Assembly: GCA_029747585.1 (NCBI GenBank)
Contig: JAPEVF010000567.1
Location: forward strand, 1-30,022
Length of the DNA stretch: 30,022 nt
DNA from: Pleurotus djamor
Lineage: Eukaryota; Basidiomycota; Agaricomycetes; Agaricales; Pleurotaceae
Direction: 5' to 3'
The position numbers and the translations under genes were made by a program. This document shows, in pieces, positions 1-9,774 of this stretch. The notes under the pieces are model-generated. The model had not been told where the DNA came from. It did not search any database and saw nothing but the letters and a program-made list of their open reading frames with translations. Numbering within the stretch: position 1 is the first letter of the stretch; each line of letters opens with the position of its first letter.

Positions 1-1681
1 CGAATGGGACGGAAGGGATGGGAAAAGTAATGAATTTGCTTGGACCTGCCCATATCGGGATGATGATGATTAGATTTTTGAAGTGATGCAATGAGATGGA
101 GGAAGGAATATGGATGTAATGTCGGAAGATCTTGGCGATGGAAAGGGCATAGGGATGTGAAACGGGGGAATCGCGGGTGCACCTCGATATTGGAATTGCC
201 CATCGAAGGTGTGCGACTAGATACGGCGGCGTTTTGCTGCGGAGGAGGTATGGTTGGATTACGGTCGAGGGGAAGGGAGGGCTGGGAGAGTGTCATATTC
301 AGTGCCGGTGGACAAGAAGCAGTCAATAAATCGATGATAAGTACTCACCAATGTATTATATACACTTAATAAACATGTTTCCTTCATACCTTCGTGTGCT
401 TGAGTGATTTTTCGAGGGGTCGGCTCCGAAGTTGGGTGTCCAGCAAAAGTACTAACCCATTCAATTCAGCCTTTCGTTAACACATAAGAAGATGAAGATA
501 CAACATACCTTCGTGAGCGGGTAACGTTTCGGACGAACGGTCAGGGTTCAAGCGAGCAAGTAGGTGGTCTACGCGGAAGAGGGAAAAACAAGAAACCAAC
601 AATTAGTAAGTTCCACGTTGAGTAACACCTATAAAACCACTCACATAGCCTTTGCATAGGTCCTAGCATCGGTCCCCCAGCGCTCCCCCAGCGCTTCCGA
701 CGATTTTCAAAAATTCGTCCATGGACGTCGAAATTCCGAAAACACATCCTAGCCCGTCGCAAGCCAGGGACGATGTGCGCTGATGACGTACAACTTCGGT
801 GGTATACCTGGATTCGTCCAGCGTTTCGGCATTGGTAAGTTATTCAAGATTTCGTGGTCGGTCGGGGGGAGATGGATTCGTCACGGCTGAAATCATCATG
901 TCAGGGCTTATTCAACGTCATAAGCACATGTATGGATGACGTACCTTCAAGGAACAGTAAGAATCGGACCGGCGAATCGAGTTTTGGTTGCATAAATCGA
1001 GATTGTGGGCGGGTGGTGGGTGCGGGAGGGATTATCAAGGACGCCGTCTATCCTTTCGTAAACTCGGGGCTAGGTGACGACATGATGCAGGAACTCGGGG
1101 GTGTGGTTGGATACGGCCAGCGTTTCGGCCTTGGTTGGTTATTCGCGAATTTGTGGCAGGTCGGGCGAAGAATCAAGGATAACTTCTAAATTAGGTATGT
1201 CAGAGCTTTGTCAATAATGTGAGATGATGAATAGATAGCTTGCCTTTGATGTCTAAGCATAAGAACATCGCTCCATCAAGATTTCGGGGAGGAAACAAGA
1301 TTTTCTATGGGGATATGGAAAAGTGAAAAACACGATAATTAGTGAGTAGATTATCATACAGGTACCTTGAATCAGCTTACCTGAACTCTAGATCGTTTCT
1401 ACAGCCCCGCGGACAGCAGTACACAGGCCCTTTTCGGCCATTTTGACTAAAGTCGCAAGGAAACGCACCCCAGCTCGAATAGCCAAACCTTCGTGCGCCC
1501 TCTTGCAAACTCGGTCAAAGATGACCCAACCATGTCAGAGCTTGAGACTATAGCTTTCGTGGCCCGCCGTATTGTTCTTCTTTTGGAATTCATGTTTTGG
1601 GGCGACCGCCACCCTTATCTGGCTGGAAATCAAGCTAGAGAGTGAAACTATCATCTAAGAGAGCATTAAATATTAATCGCT

Positions 1682-2129
1682 CACTATATCGTCCAGGTAC
1701 ACCGTAGATCCCTCCCCTGGCGCCAGATATACCATTTTCGGCAATTTCAAGAATTCGATGCAAAGACGCGGCTGATGGTCGAAATATTGAATACTGACAG
1801 CAGCCCTTCGTAAACTCGATCAGAGAGGGGCGTGTAGGTTGGGAAGTCAGGGATATGACGATCGTAGGGCAGAGTTTCGTGCTTGTATGGGAATTCGAGT
1901 TTTTCGGGAAGGGAGGAGGTAAGTCTGGTTATTACGCCCTTTATGGACGACTTACAGACGATATTCAGCTTATGCCTACGCGATATCAAGAGAATTTACC
2001 GAGGAAACAAGGAATCTGTGCAAAATGAAGATGTGGTCAGTTACAAGGAACACGGCTGGAATATCCATAGAAACGACTCACCAAACGTTTACCCTTTCAC
2101 ATTAGATCAGTTTCCCCGCACTCAGTACG
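1682..2129. repeat. Tandem duplication of 448 bp, copy 1
   Basis: This block starts at CACTATATCGTCCAGG and ends at CACTCAGTACG. It is followed directly by a second copy at a fixed offset of 448 bp. Every part I compared is identical between the copies, and the reading frames inside them translate identically. Absence of divergence means a recent duplication, gene conversion, or an assembly artefact. Confidence 0.95.
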
Positions 2130-2577
2130 CACTATATCGTCCAGGTACACCGTAGATCCCTCCCCTGGCGCCAGATATACCATTTTCGGCAATTTCAAGA
2201 ATTCGATGCAAAGACGCGGCTGATGGTCGAAATATTGAATACTGACAGCAGCCCTTCGTAAACTCGATCAGAGAGGGGCGTGTAGGTTGGGAAGTCAGGG
2301 ATATGACGATCGTAGGGCAGAGTTTCGTGCTTGTATGGGAATTCGAGTTTTTCGGGAAGGGAGGAGGTAAGTCTGGTTATTACGCCCTTTATGGACGACT
2401 TACAGACGATATTCAGCTTATGCCTACGCGATATCAAGAGAATTTACCGAGGAAACAAGGAATCTGTGCAAAATGAAGATGTGGTCAGTTACAAGGAACA
2501 CGGCTGGAATATCCATAGAAACGACTCACCAAACGTTTACCCTTTCACATTAGATCAGTTTCCCCGCACTCAGTACG
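2130..2577. repeat. Tandem duplication of 448 bp, copy 2
   Basis: Second copy of the 448-bp unit, head-to-tail with the first. After position 2577 the sequence departs (TCATATAAG) from what follows copy 1 (CACTATATCG). The flanks show no target-site duplication or terminal inverted repeats, so a mobile element insertion is not indicated. Confidence 0.95.
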
Positions 2578-3299
2578 TCATATAAGCCCATTCAGTCGTT
2601 TGAGCCCCAGTGAGCCCCAGGAATAAGGCCATGTCCAGAATCATGAAAGTACGACCCAGCCTTTCGCAAACGTGGTCAAGGGCTCGTGGATGACGTAGGA
2701 ACTTGGTAATGTACTCACATTCGCGGTGCGTTTTTGTGTTCATCGTGTATTCACATTTTGGTGAGTTGAATCCGCAAAGATCCTTCCTAGCAGCTCGAAT
2801 AATGCTGTCAGTCCTTTTTCATCAAGGAAGCAGATATATGTACGACATACCTCTCAGGGACACTCGGTTCCGTATGGTTCGGTTGAGTTTCCATGGAGGA
2901 ACAAAAGAAACAGTGCAATGGACGAAAATGACCGAAAGGTTGAAATACGGCACCGCCTGCGCGTCCATGACTGGCCGAACGATGTTTGGTGATGGAGATA
3001 TGGATGGCGTAGATCATACTCCTCGTTGGGGGACCCAGAATTCCAGGATCTATCACGATTTGTATAACCCTGCAAGCGAGGTGAGTGAGAATGCGGGGTT
3101 GGGTGAGTATTCTTTGTGTGAGTTTGGCTGGATTTGCGTACCTCCCAGCACTTTCCCCTTGTAGCACTCACCCCCTGATCTGCAGTGTAGGCAGATGGGG
3201 ATGAGTCGGTGTACTCGAGGTCGTTGGTGAGACCTCCATGACCATCCCCCTCGGAGCTGGGCACCTCAAAAATCATTCGGGGATACAAAATGTCAAAGG

Positions 3300-4590
3300 G
3301 AAAAGGTGTATTAATGGTATAGAAAACATGTGTGAGTACTTATCGATGATGGACGGGCCTACCTTTGTATGACCCAATTTCTGCTGACCTCGCTTCCAGC
3401 ATATCTTCAAGCATATCTCCTTCCCCTCAAAATGCCCACGTCCAGCAACCACACAGCCTTGGAACTACACGTCCAAGGTATCTCAGGCCAAGTTTGCGAG
3501 AGGGTTGGGTGAGTAATGGCCGAGTCGTCGCTGATTCGCGCGCAAAGGGTAAAACCCCGAAATTTTCATTTTTCTGATTTTCTCGATCGTGGGGAGCGTT
3601 CAACGTTCTTTCGAGCATTTGGTGAGTTCGTTTCGCTTGTTTCTAGGTGGGTATAATCATGCTAAGTGAGGTTGTAGAAGGGGCTTGCATGTAGGGGGTC
3701 GTGGGGAGAGTTTGAATTTGCTCGAGTTTGTGGGCTTCGGGAGGAGGGAGGAGGGAGGGGGAGCGACCGGAGACAATCCAGTAGTATAGCTGTAGGTAGG
3801 GTAAGCTATGGTTTGACACCGAAACATGTATATTACTCACTAAAATCAATCGAGTGCCATTTTCGTCATTTTTGAGTTTGATCCATTAAACCCTGCGATC
3901 TCCACCAAAGATGCTTGCGTTCGGCTTTGTGACTGGAGTTGAAGGGAGTATGATGACCAACCCTTTGTGACGCGACCTGGCGTGCAAGAACCAGAATCTC
4001 GGGTCGAGAAATGGAGTTGTCCGTTAGAGTAGAGGAGGGAGGCCGTCTTTTGAGTTGTTACATTTTCAAAAGAGCGACAGGGAAGTAAAGAGCAAGATGG
4101 TGGAGAGGGAGAAAGGAAAGAAGAGCTCAATGGTCGACGTTGAAACGTTGACGTTCCGTGTCCAGGGATCTGAGTAAGCCACGGTCAGAATCAAGTTCGC
4201 ACGATCATTAAAGCATCATTGAACAGGAAAGGTATGGCATTTCTTCACAAGGGTGTGAGGGGAGAAGAGCGACGGAACACATAAAGCATGTGTGGGAGGG
4301 CATTGAGGCAGGTGTGAGTGAAATATATGAGCATAGAAGAGCTCAAACAATAGAAGAATGACAGAGATATCGCATTTTGGGGTGCATTGGACTAGAATCG
4401 GAGGGTGGAAGTAAGAAACTAAGTACTTGGTCAATCGGGCTTGAGACATTTTCAAAAGTAGTACTCACTTTGGACGGGAAAGACAGCCAAGTGACAATCG
4501 AGGACTAGCCATCGTAGGTACGAGGAGGAGGACAGGGAGCAAGAAACAACGACTCGAGCAAGTCATTTTGAACTCCGATTAGGGCAAATG
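3300..4590. other. Gene-free stretch with purine-rich tract
   Basis: I see no gene family on either strand. A G/A-rich tract of GGAGGAGGGAGG type lies at about 3736-3764, and the surrounding plus strand is purine-rich through about 4130. Several GTGAGT sequences occur, but I could not link them to coherent exons. Confidence 0.4.
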
Positions 4591-4598
4591 TTAGGAGA

Positions 4599-4900
4599 GT
4601 GCAGGTCAAGCTCAAGGCAGTGGGCACAGAAACACGATGGGTAATAGATCTGGGGGTGAGGGAGAGAGGAGAGGAGAGCGCAGATCCTGCTCAAGGCACA
4701 GAAGCACTTTGGCCAAAATGCTCGCTCGCTTGAAAAAGAAGCAGAGTGGCTGATCAGAAACTGATCAAGAAGGCGAAATAGTCCCGAAAAGGACCATGAC
4801 TTACCGAATAAGGGAGAAAAGAAGCAGAAAAAGCGGAAAGAATGCGGAAAAGAAGTCTGATGAAGAAGGCGCTGATCAAGCTCAAGGCACCGAAGCATTT
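4599..4900. repeat. Three degenerate copies of a CAAGCTCAAGGCA-centred repeat
   Basis: Three related stretches occur on the plus strand at about 4599-4640 (GTGCAGGTCAAGCTCAAGG), 4678-4712 (GCGCAGATCCTGCTCAAGG) and 4869-4905 (GCGCTGATCAAGCTCAAGG). Each is followed by a CAGAAGCA or CCGAAGCA-like block. On the minus strand they overlap the unconserved 3' end of the actin-like gene, so the repeats probably replaced its original tail. Confidence 0.5.
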
Positions 4901-6231
4901 CCTGCGGGGGACGGTAGATGATAAGAACGAGCCTACACTCCGTTTCGGCCTCGTAACATCAGCATCACATTGAACGATCGCGCTGTGACTGTGGCCAATG
5001 CGGAAGGTGAGTAGTGGGTACTAAGACGAGGGAAGTGGGGATGTCTACGTACACAGTCTCGTGGAGCCCTGGATGCTTGAGGCCATATAAGGCTGGTTGG
5101 AAAAGACTCTCGGGTACAGAGAACCTATAAGTGCCTAGTCAGCGATGTTATTATCTAGATGCCAGAATCTGTGCATACGNACTCGTCCGAGCCAAGGGTG
5201 AGTGGACCGNCCCGTCTGGNNAAGTTCATAGCTTTTCTCTGAGGTACGTGTCTGTGCGTTGGTACGGAGCTCTCCTTCAAAATCAAGCGCAACGTAACAC
5301 AATTTCTCCTTCATCTCCCTGACGATTTCCTTATCAGCACTTGTGATGAAGCGGTAGTCGCGTTCGCCCAGCTTGTCGACGAGAACGTTCGTCAAGTCGC
5401 GCCCGGCAAAGTCAACGCGGAGGATCGCATGTGGAATTGGGGAACCATCGTATACGGGTACGGCGTGGGTTACCCCATCACCGGAATCAAGCACGACTCC
5501 TGTAACGCGGCCAGAGGCGTAGCATGAAAGGGGAGCTTGGTTCGTGATGTGAAGAGAGGGGACGTTGAGGTTTTCGAACATGACTTCGGCCAGTCTCTCC
5601 CGATGAGCCTTGGGATTGAGCGGGGCTTCAGTGAGCATGACTGGATGGTCGGCCGTCGCGACGCGTAGCTCATTTTCGATTGCGTGACGCCAGATTCGTT
5701 CCATGTCCTCCCAGCGGGTAACAACGCCATGCTCGATGGGATACAAAAGAGAAAGGATTTCCCGCTTCGATTGGGCCTCGTGACTGGAAGGGGGTTTGAG
5801 GAGCCCTGAGCGAAAAAAACATACGCATGGTGACATACCCAATATAGGTCGAAGATGGCGCTACAGCTTGATGCTGCATGTAGCCAACGATCGATCTGTA
5901 TCCGCTCGAATTAAAGTACCATACACCTAGCAAGTCGGTGGGAAACGTACGGGAAAGTGACATCCGGCCTCTCATGACCTGGTTCAAGTCAGCGATTTCG
6001 TTATCTCTTCAGTGAGAGCCTGACGACGTACCCGCAACTGTGAAAATGGTAGATTATTGAAGGCGTCTAGACGACTCTGTCAAGTTGAAGACTTACATCC
6101 AACTTTGCATGTTCCAGAGCCGTTGTCTATAACCTGCCAGGAAATACACGGTCAGTTTGTGCTGTTGAGTTGTCTGCTAGCTATTCCAATCGACTAACGA
6201 TGGAATGAGCCACGGAATCCGCGTCTGTCAT
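4754..6231 (-). pseudogene. Divergent actin-like gene, truncated at its C-terminal quarter
   Basis: The exons read as actin from the start ATG at 6231. Exon boundaries are 6231-6199, 6133-6097, a 6-nt micro-exon 6037-6032, 5978-5951, 5895-5839, 5783-5183, 5124-5053 and 4988 onward; introns are 53-65 nt with GT donors and AG acceptors. Visible landmarks are the first phosphate loop VIDNGSG, the YPIEHG turn with the methylated-His position, [13 protein letters not shown], the second phosphate loop [38 protein letters not shown] and VQCDADV. The DNase-loop segment between SIVG and HEAQSKR is about four residues shorter than in conventional actin and has lost the RPR motif. After VQCDADV homology stops, so the last ~85 residues (nucleotide-closing loop SGG and C-terminus) are absent; the frame continues without similarity to a stop at 4754. 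N bases at 5180, 5210 and 5220-5221 sit in exon 6 and its donor and disturb the frame. It may be a pseudogene, or a special actin paralogue with a replaced tail. Confidence 0.88.
5180..5221. other. Ambiguous bases inside the actin-like gene
   Basis: N occurs at 5180, 5210, 5220 and 5221. Removing the double N restores the actin motif LPDG on the minus strand. The N at 5180 lies in a donor that would be GTACGT if it were A. These are more likely sequencing or assembly faults than mutations. Confidence 0.9.
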
Positions 6232-7547
6232 GATCCGTGAAAAGTCTAAGAAAATCTAGGAAATGGGCTGTGGGATTGTCGATGAAGGCTTGTTGTACTT
6301 GTGTGGGGAAGGTGGGTTTAACTAGAGCCCATAGGCAGTACATGGTGAGCTATATGTTGAAATGGCATTTGGGCGTCCGGGAGAACTCTGGGAGACGATG
6401 GGCATGTTAATACAACACGGAGATGATAACGAAAAGGTCAAAAGCCGGTCAGAACTAGAGTTCGCCGTGAGAAGCAAGGATCATTACTGAACCTTGTTTG
6501 AGCCGCACTTCAAGTTTTCCGGAAAAGATCTAGCTTGAAAAGTTGCTGTTCAATGTTTGAAAAAGGGAAAGGACAGAGAGAGAGGACTTCGTGAGTTACG
6601 GTGGTGGGCGAAGCGGGACTTCCTAATACGGCTCCGCGAAGGTCCCGACCCCCCGACGCCCCTGTTGACCCTAACACGAATCGGATGCTACACAGAGTAC
6701 AGAGTGAAATTCACTCCTTTGATCCTATTTACAGTAACATCATCACAAGAAGCCTGAAACCCTCAAAAGTCAGGTGATGTAGAAGCAGAGTCTCGCCGAG
6801 CTCCGACTTTTCATCAATGGAGAACGATATCATGCCCCTTCTCAATTGCCACCTCAAGTCCACTCTTAGTGGCGCCAAAATTCGCAGAGAACTTACATCA
6901 TTACACGGTACTAGCGACTTTCATAGGCAAGGGACCTGAGCTTTTTCTTCTGCCGACTAACAGGAATTGTCAGTGCCGAACACTTAGTGGATGCAAGGCT
7001 GCGCAGGTTGAGGATGGCAGGGTTGACTTGCCCACGCCGAGCGCTGGGAGGGCCTCCAGTAAATCACTCAGAGTTTACCCATTCTAGTCCTATCAACGCC
7101 ATGTGCTGAGGGACACCAAACTTTCGAAGGCGCCTAGATAGGGTGAAGTGATATTCTCGTCACCTCGCCACATTCGACCGAGATCATGATTGAACGTTTG
7201 ACCGATGAAACTTCTGCTCAAGGCTACGAGACCAGCGCAAACTCACTACCCAGTGCTCAGATTCTATCCTACCCAGCCCTCAGAGCTGACGCCGCTCATA
7301 TTCATCTCGGGAAAAGGATCTCATTCCACCAATCCCGGCCAGGCCGCCCGATCACTTTCCCTGTATTCAGCATGGAGGGGGCATATGAAGTTACAGTATT
7401 ACGCCGCAAGTCTTGAACTCAGAATCTCCAATGTACATAGTCCCATTGGAGCTAGCGAACCAGCCGTTCACAGGGCATCTCGCCAATTTCTCCTATCAGT
7501 CCCTGTATTCATAGGGATAATTGGAATACAGAATCTGCTAACGAACG
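6232..7547. other. Intergenic, no gene seen
   Basis: This 1.3-kb stretch separates the start of the actin-like gene from the 3' end of the first F-box gene. The open frames at 6557-6757, 6869-7087 and 7186-7678 show no family resemblance, and the last one overlaps the F-box gene in antisense. No repeat or RNA gene was recognised. Confidence 0.5.
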
Positions 7548-9134
7548 TCAGGTACCATCGGGACGGTCCCTGCCATTCAGTGTTAGTAAGATGTGAGCAG
7601 AATCTAATATCAGCCGTACGAGCTGGAAAGAGACGCACGTTACAAATTGAACACCACCATCAGTGGAAACTTGCGTAAAACATCTCAGTTCACGGAGGAA
7701 TGCCCTTGACATCGTGCATTTGCTCATACCGAGCTTCTTCACAAGCGACCCATGAAGTCGCATGAAGCCAAAGAGCGCGTCCCTATTGGCTTCCCAGCAG
7801 TAGCAGCAGTAGGAAAAGCCAATGTCCTTGACTATCATGAGATTTATGTGAACATCGGGGGCGATCGAGCGGAGGTAGCTCTGGAACATGTCCGCGCAGC
7901 CGACAAAGGCAATATCCACTGTCGGAATACTAGCAAGTGAAGAAAGTGAGAGTGTGTTGTCTTCCGAGCTGCGGAATGGCTGTACGAGGGTAAAAATGCT
8001 GGCTTGTTGTCCTTCGATGTACAAATCAAGCTTGAGGACTCCACGTTCGAGAAACAGCACAATGGCTCGTCTGATACCGCTCAGTTGGGCGCGATCGTTC
8101 AGAACTTGAAGATTGAAAAGTTGACCCGAGTTTGCGCTAACTCCACCGTAGAAGCAGTGGATGACAAGTTTACAAGAGTTCGGCACAACCAGATATTCAA
8201 ACACGTTTGCTCCTTCAGGAGATATGAGTTTGATATCAACGTGTCGGAGGCGTTTCATGGAAATGATTGGATGCCCGCCTGGCTCGATTCTTGCATACAG
8301 CGGTGTGACATGAAGATACTCCACGTTTGGAGCCTTCTTGAGTAGGCGTAGCACCAATGAAATGTTACACTGATTGGTGTCGCTGAAGTCCATCTCGATG
8401 TGACGGAGAGCGGATAACTCGGGCATCTCGGGGAGGAGCGACAATTTGACCTCGTACAACTTTAAGTATTGAAGTGAAGGTGTCTGATGCCAAATCCCTC
8501 TTGGTAGATTAGCAGGTCCCTCGAGTATCAACCTTTTGAGATTTGGCACCGGGAACGTTGACAAGAATTGGATGGGCGTGAGCGGGATTGTGTGATGAAG
8601 TCCCTTTCCAAAGCGGATGCGTACTTCTTCAAATCTTTCGCTTACAGAGGCAGAGAGTCGTTGTGGGTTATGAAGGAGAGCGGTGGGGAAATGGTCGATG
8701 TTGAATTCGATTTTTAGTGGGAGATTTCTTGACCGCTCAATCATGAGTCCGGTCAACTGAGGCGACGTAACCAGGATATCCGACCAAATCGCGGGGACAG
8801 ATAGGACAATCTCTCGCCAAGAGCGACATACAGCCGTTAGTGCTAACCACGGCTGTGTGGGATCTGAGGTCGAATTTTCCTTCGTCATCACGAATATTGC
8901 CGATAATATTTCATGAGGAAGTTCGTAGATCGGGCCACCTGGTTTCCGCGAATCTTCAAGTTGAATTATGCTCGTTGACTCGTCTATGAGTCTGCGAGGA
9001 ACCATCTCATCAAGGTGACAGCTTGATCTACCCACCAATAGGCGGGAAAGGCCCTTTGGAAGCCCGAGAGTGGAGACCGAACCTCTGAGTTGTCCGGAGT
9101 GAAGAAGGAATCCTAAAGCTATAAGCTTGTCCAT
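7548..9134 (-). CDS. F-box domain protein
   Basis: It is predicted to be a substrate-recognition subunit of an SCF-type ubiquitin ligase. The F-box lies at about residues 68-122: IYELPHEILSAIFV, then the usual VCRSWREIVLSVPAIWSDI pattern of agaricomycete F-box proteins. The remaining ~380 residues have leucine-rich, LRR-like spacing (NLKRLILEG, LQYLKLYEVKL, LRHIEMDF, RLRHVDIKL). The ATG at 9134 is the first in frame; the 65 residues before the F-box look atypical, so a later start is possible. Near the 3' end, 7570-7638 has the form of a 69-nt intron (GTGCGT donor, CTAAC branch site, CAG acceptor). It is a multiple of three with no stop, so spliced (505 aa) and unspliced (528 aa) products share frame and stop. 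It is divergent from the F-box gene at 9775, and its start lies only 39 bp from the inverted-repeat element at 9174. Confidence 0.9.
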   Translation of the reverse strand: MDKLIALGFLLHSGQLRGSVSTLGLPKGLSRLLVGRSSCHLDEMVPRRLIDESTSIIQLEDSRKPGGPIYELPHEILSAIFVMTKENSTSDPTQPWLALTAVCRSWREIVLSVPAIWSDILVTSPQLTGLMIERSRNLPLKIEFNIDHFPTALLHNPQRLSASVSERFEEVRIRFGKGLHHTIPLTPIQFLSTFPVPNLKRLILEGPANLPRGIWHQTPSLQYLKLYEVKLSLLPEMPELSALRHIEMDFSDTNQCNISLVLRLLKKAPNVEYLHVTPLYARIEPGGHPIISMKRLRHVDIKLISPEGANVFEYLVVPNSCKLVIHCFYGGVSANSGQLFNLQVLNDRAQLSGIRRAIVLFLERGVLKLDLYIEGQQASIFTLVQPFRSSEDNTLSLSSLASIPTVDIAFVGCADMFQSYLRSIAPDVHINLMIVKDIGFSYCCYCWEANRDALFGFMRLHGSLVKKLGMSKCTMSRAFLRELRCFTQVSTDGGVQFVTCVSFQLVRLILDSAHILLTLNGRDRPDGT

Positions 9135-9173
9135 CTCTATGTCAAACTATTTAGCCGATAGCTGTGGATTATA

Positions 9174-9449
9174 CTGACCTAAAAGAGTCAATTCGTCAGT
9201 CACGCGTCACAGGCCCCTCGGAAATGACGAAAAGTCACGCCAGTCACGCAATTCGGGAGGGCCTGACGAAAATTCTGGGCGAAAGTCACTCAAAATCCCC
9301 CCAAAATGGGTCCCCAGAAGCCCCAAATTGACGAAAAATTTGCCTGCGGCGCCGAAATGTCACGCTGGACCAGCGCGCCTGACGAAATCAAATTTTCGTC
9401 GGGCCAGTCACACGTCACCCCGCCTGACGAATTGACTCTTTTAGGTCAG
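9174..9449. mobile_element. MITE-like element with 26-bp terminal inverted repeats
   Basis: The left end 9174-9199 begins CTGACCTAAAAGAGTCAATT, and the right end 9424-9449 is its exact reverse complement. TA dinucleotides at 9172-9173 and 9450-9451 fit a TA target-site duplication, as made by Tc1/mariner-type transposases. At 276 bp it has no coding capacity. The interior is rich in TGACGAAA and GTCACGC words and in partial inverted repeats. It sits between the divergent F-box genes, within the likely promoter of the minus-strand one. An unrelated origin of the inverted repeats is unlikely given 26 perfect pairs, but family assignment is inference. Confidence 0.9.
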
Positions 9450-9451
9450 TA

Positions 9452-9774
9452 GCGTCAGCATTGAGAGCAGTAGGGTAACGAGGGTTGTCATGGACTATTT
9501 CGCTGGTATGGGTGTTTCATGGGACGAAGTAACTATAGAAACTTGATGAAACTCTGCAATGATTACTTGCGCCGGGGAGGCTACTTTATCTTTGTTCGAC
9601 TTCGGTTCTCGTGACCGCATTATCTACTTCCCGGAATGACGGCCCTACGGCTTCCCGGCACTGGCTTCCCACGCTCAGTAGCATGTTCCCACCGTCACAA
9701 ATGACATTTTCTTCCAAGCTGATCCTGACTTCGACTTGACCAACCTCGAAACCTCAGATACAAGCTTGTCGCCG
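9452..9774 (+). other. Upstream region of the second F-box gene
   Basis: This is non-coding sequence between the MITE and the ATG at 9775. An upstream ATG at 9683 opens a frame that ends at a TGA after 18 codons, so it could act as a short upstream open frame if transcribed. No TATA box stands out. Confidence 0.4.

Larger units (their letters stand above)
1..3300. repeat. Degenerate repeat region without a convincing gene
   Basis: No protein family is recognisable here; open frames are short and low in information. The DNA is built of loosely related units. A motif near CCTTTCGTAAACTCGGTCA recurs at about 469, 1052, 1490, 1804, 2252 and 2659, and GAGGAAACAAG-like stretches recur at about 1290, 1999, 2447 and 2894. 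A second related pair is the stretch at about 814-876 (GTCCAGCGTTTCGGCATTGG) and that at about 1101-1163 (GGCCAGCGTTTCGGCCTTGG), both running on into TTATTC...TTTGTGG-like sequence and a GGTCGGG end. It may be a decayed satellite or a mosaic of old element copies. Confidence 0.55.

Noticed and set aside
1747..2585. Repeated open frames of 80-90 codons on both strands
   Set aside because: They exist only because of the 448-bp duplication, overlap each other on opposite strands and show no protein family features.
2703..3288. Overlapping open frames of 119-153 codons on both strands
   Set aside because: They cover the same DNA in three frames with no domain or coherent composition; at most one could be real and none is favoured.
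4880..4925. RRKCF-like end in the extended actin frame, resembling the usual actin C-terminus
   Set aside because: Only five residues agree and the frame does not stop there; the ~75 residues that should come before are missing, so chance is the simplest reading.
6580..6665. GC-rich stretch checked as a possible tRNA
   Set aside because: No cloverleaf with T-loop GGTTCGANTCC-type box and matching acceptor stem can be drawn.
7205..8345. Plus-strand open frames over the F-box gene
   Set aside because: They are antisense shadows of the minus-strand F-box gene, which has a clear domain and a long uninterrupted frame.
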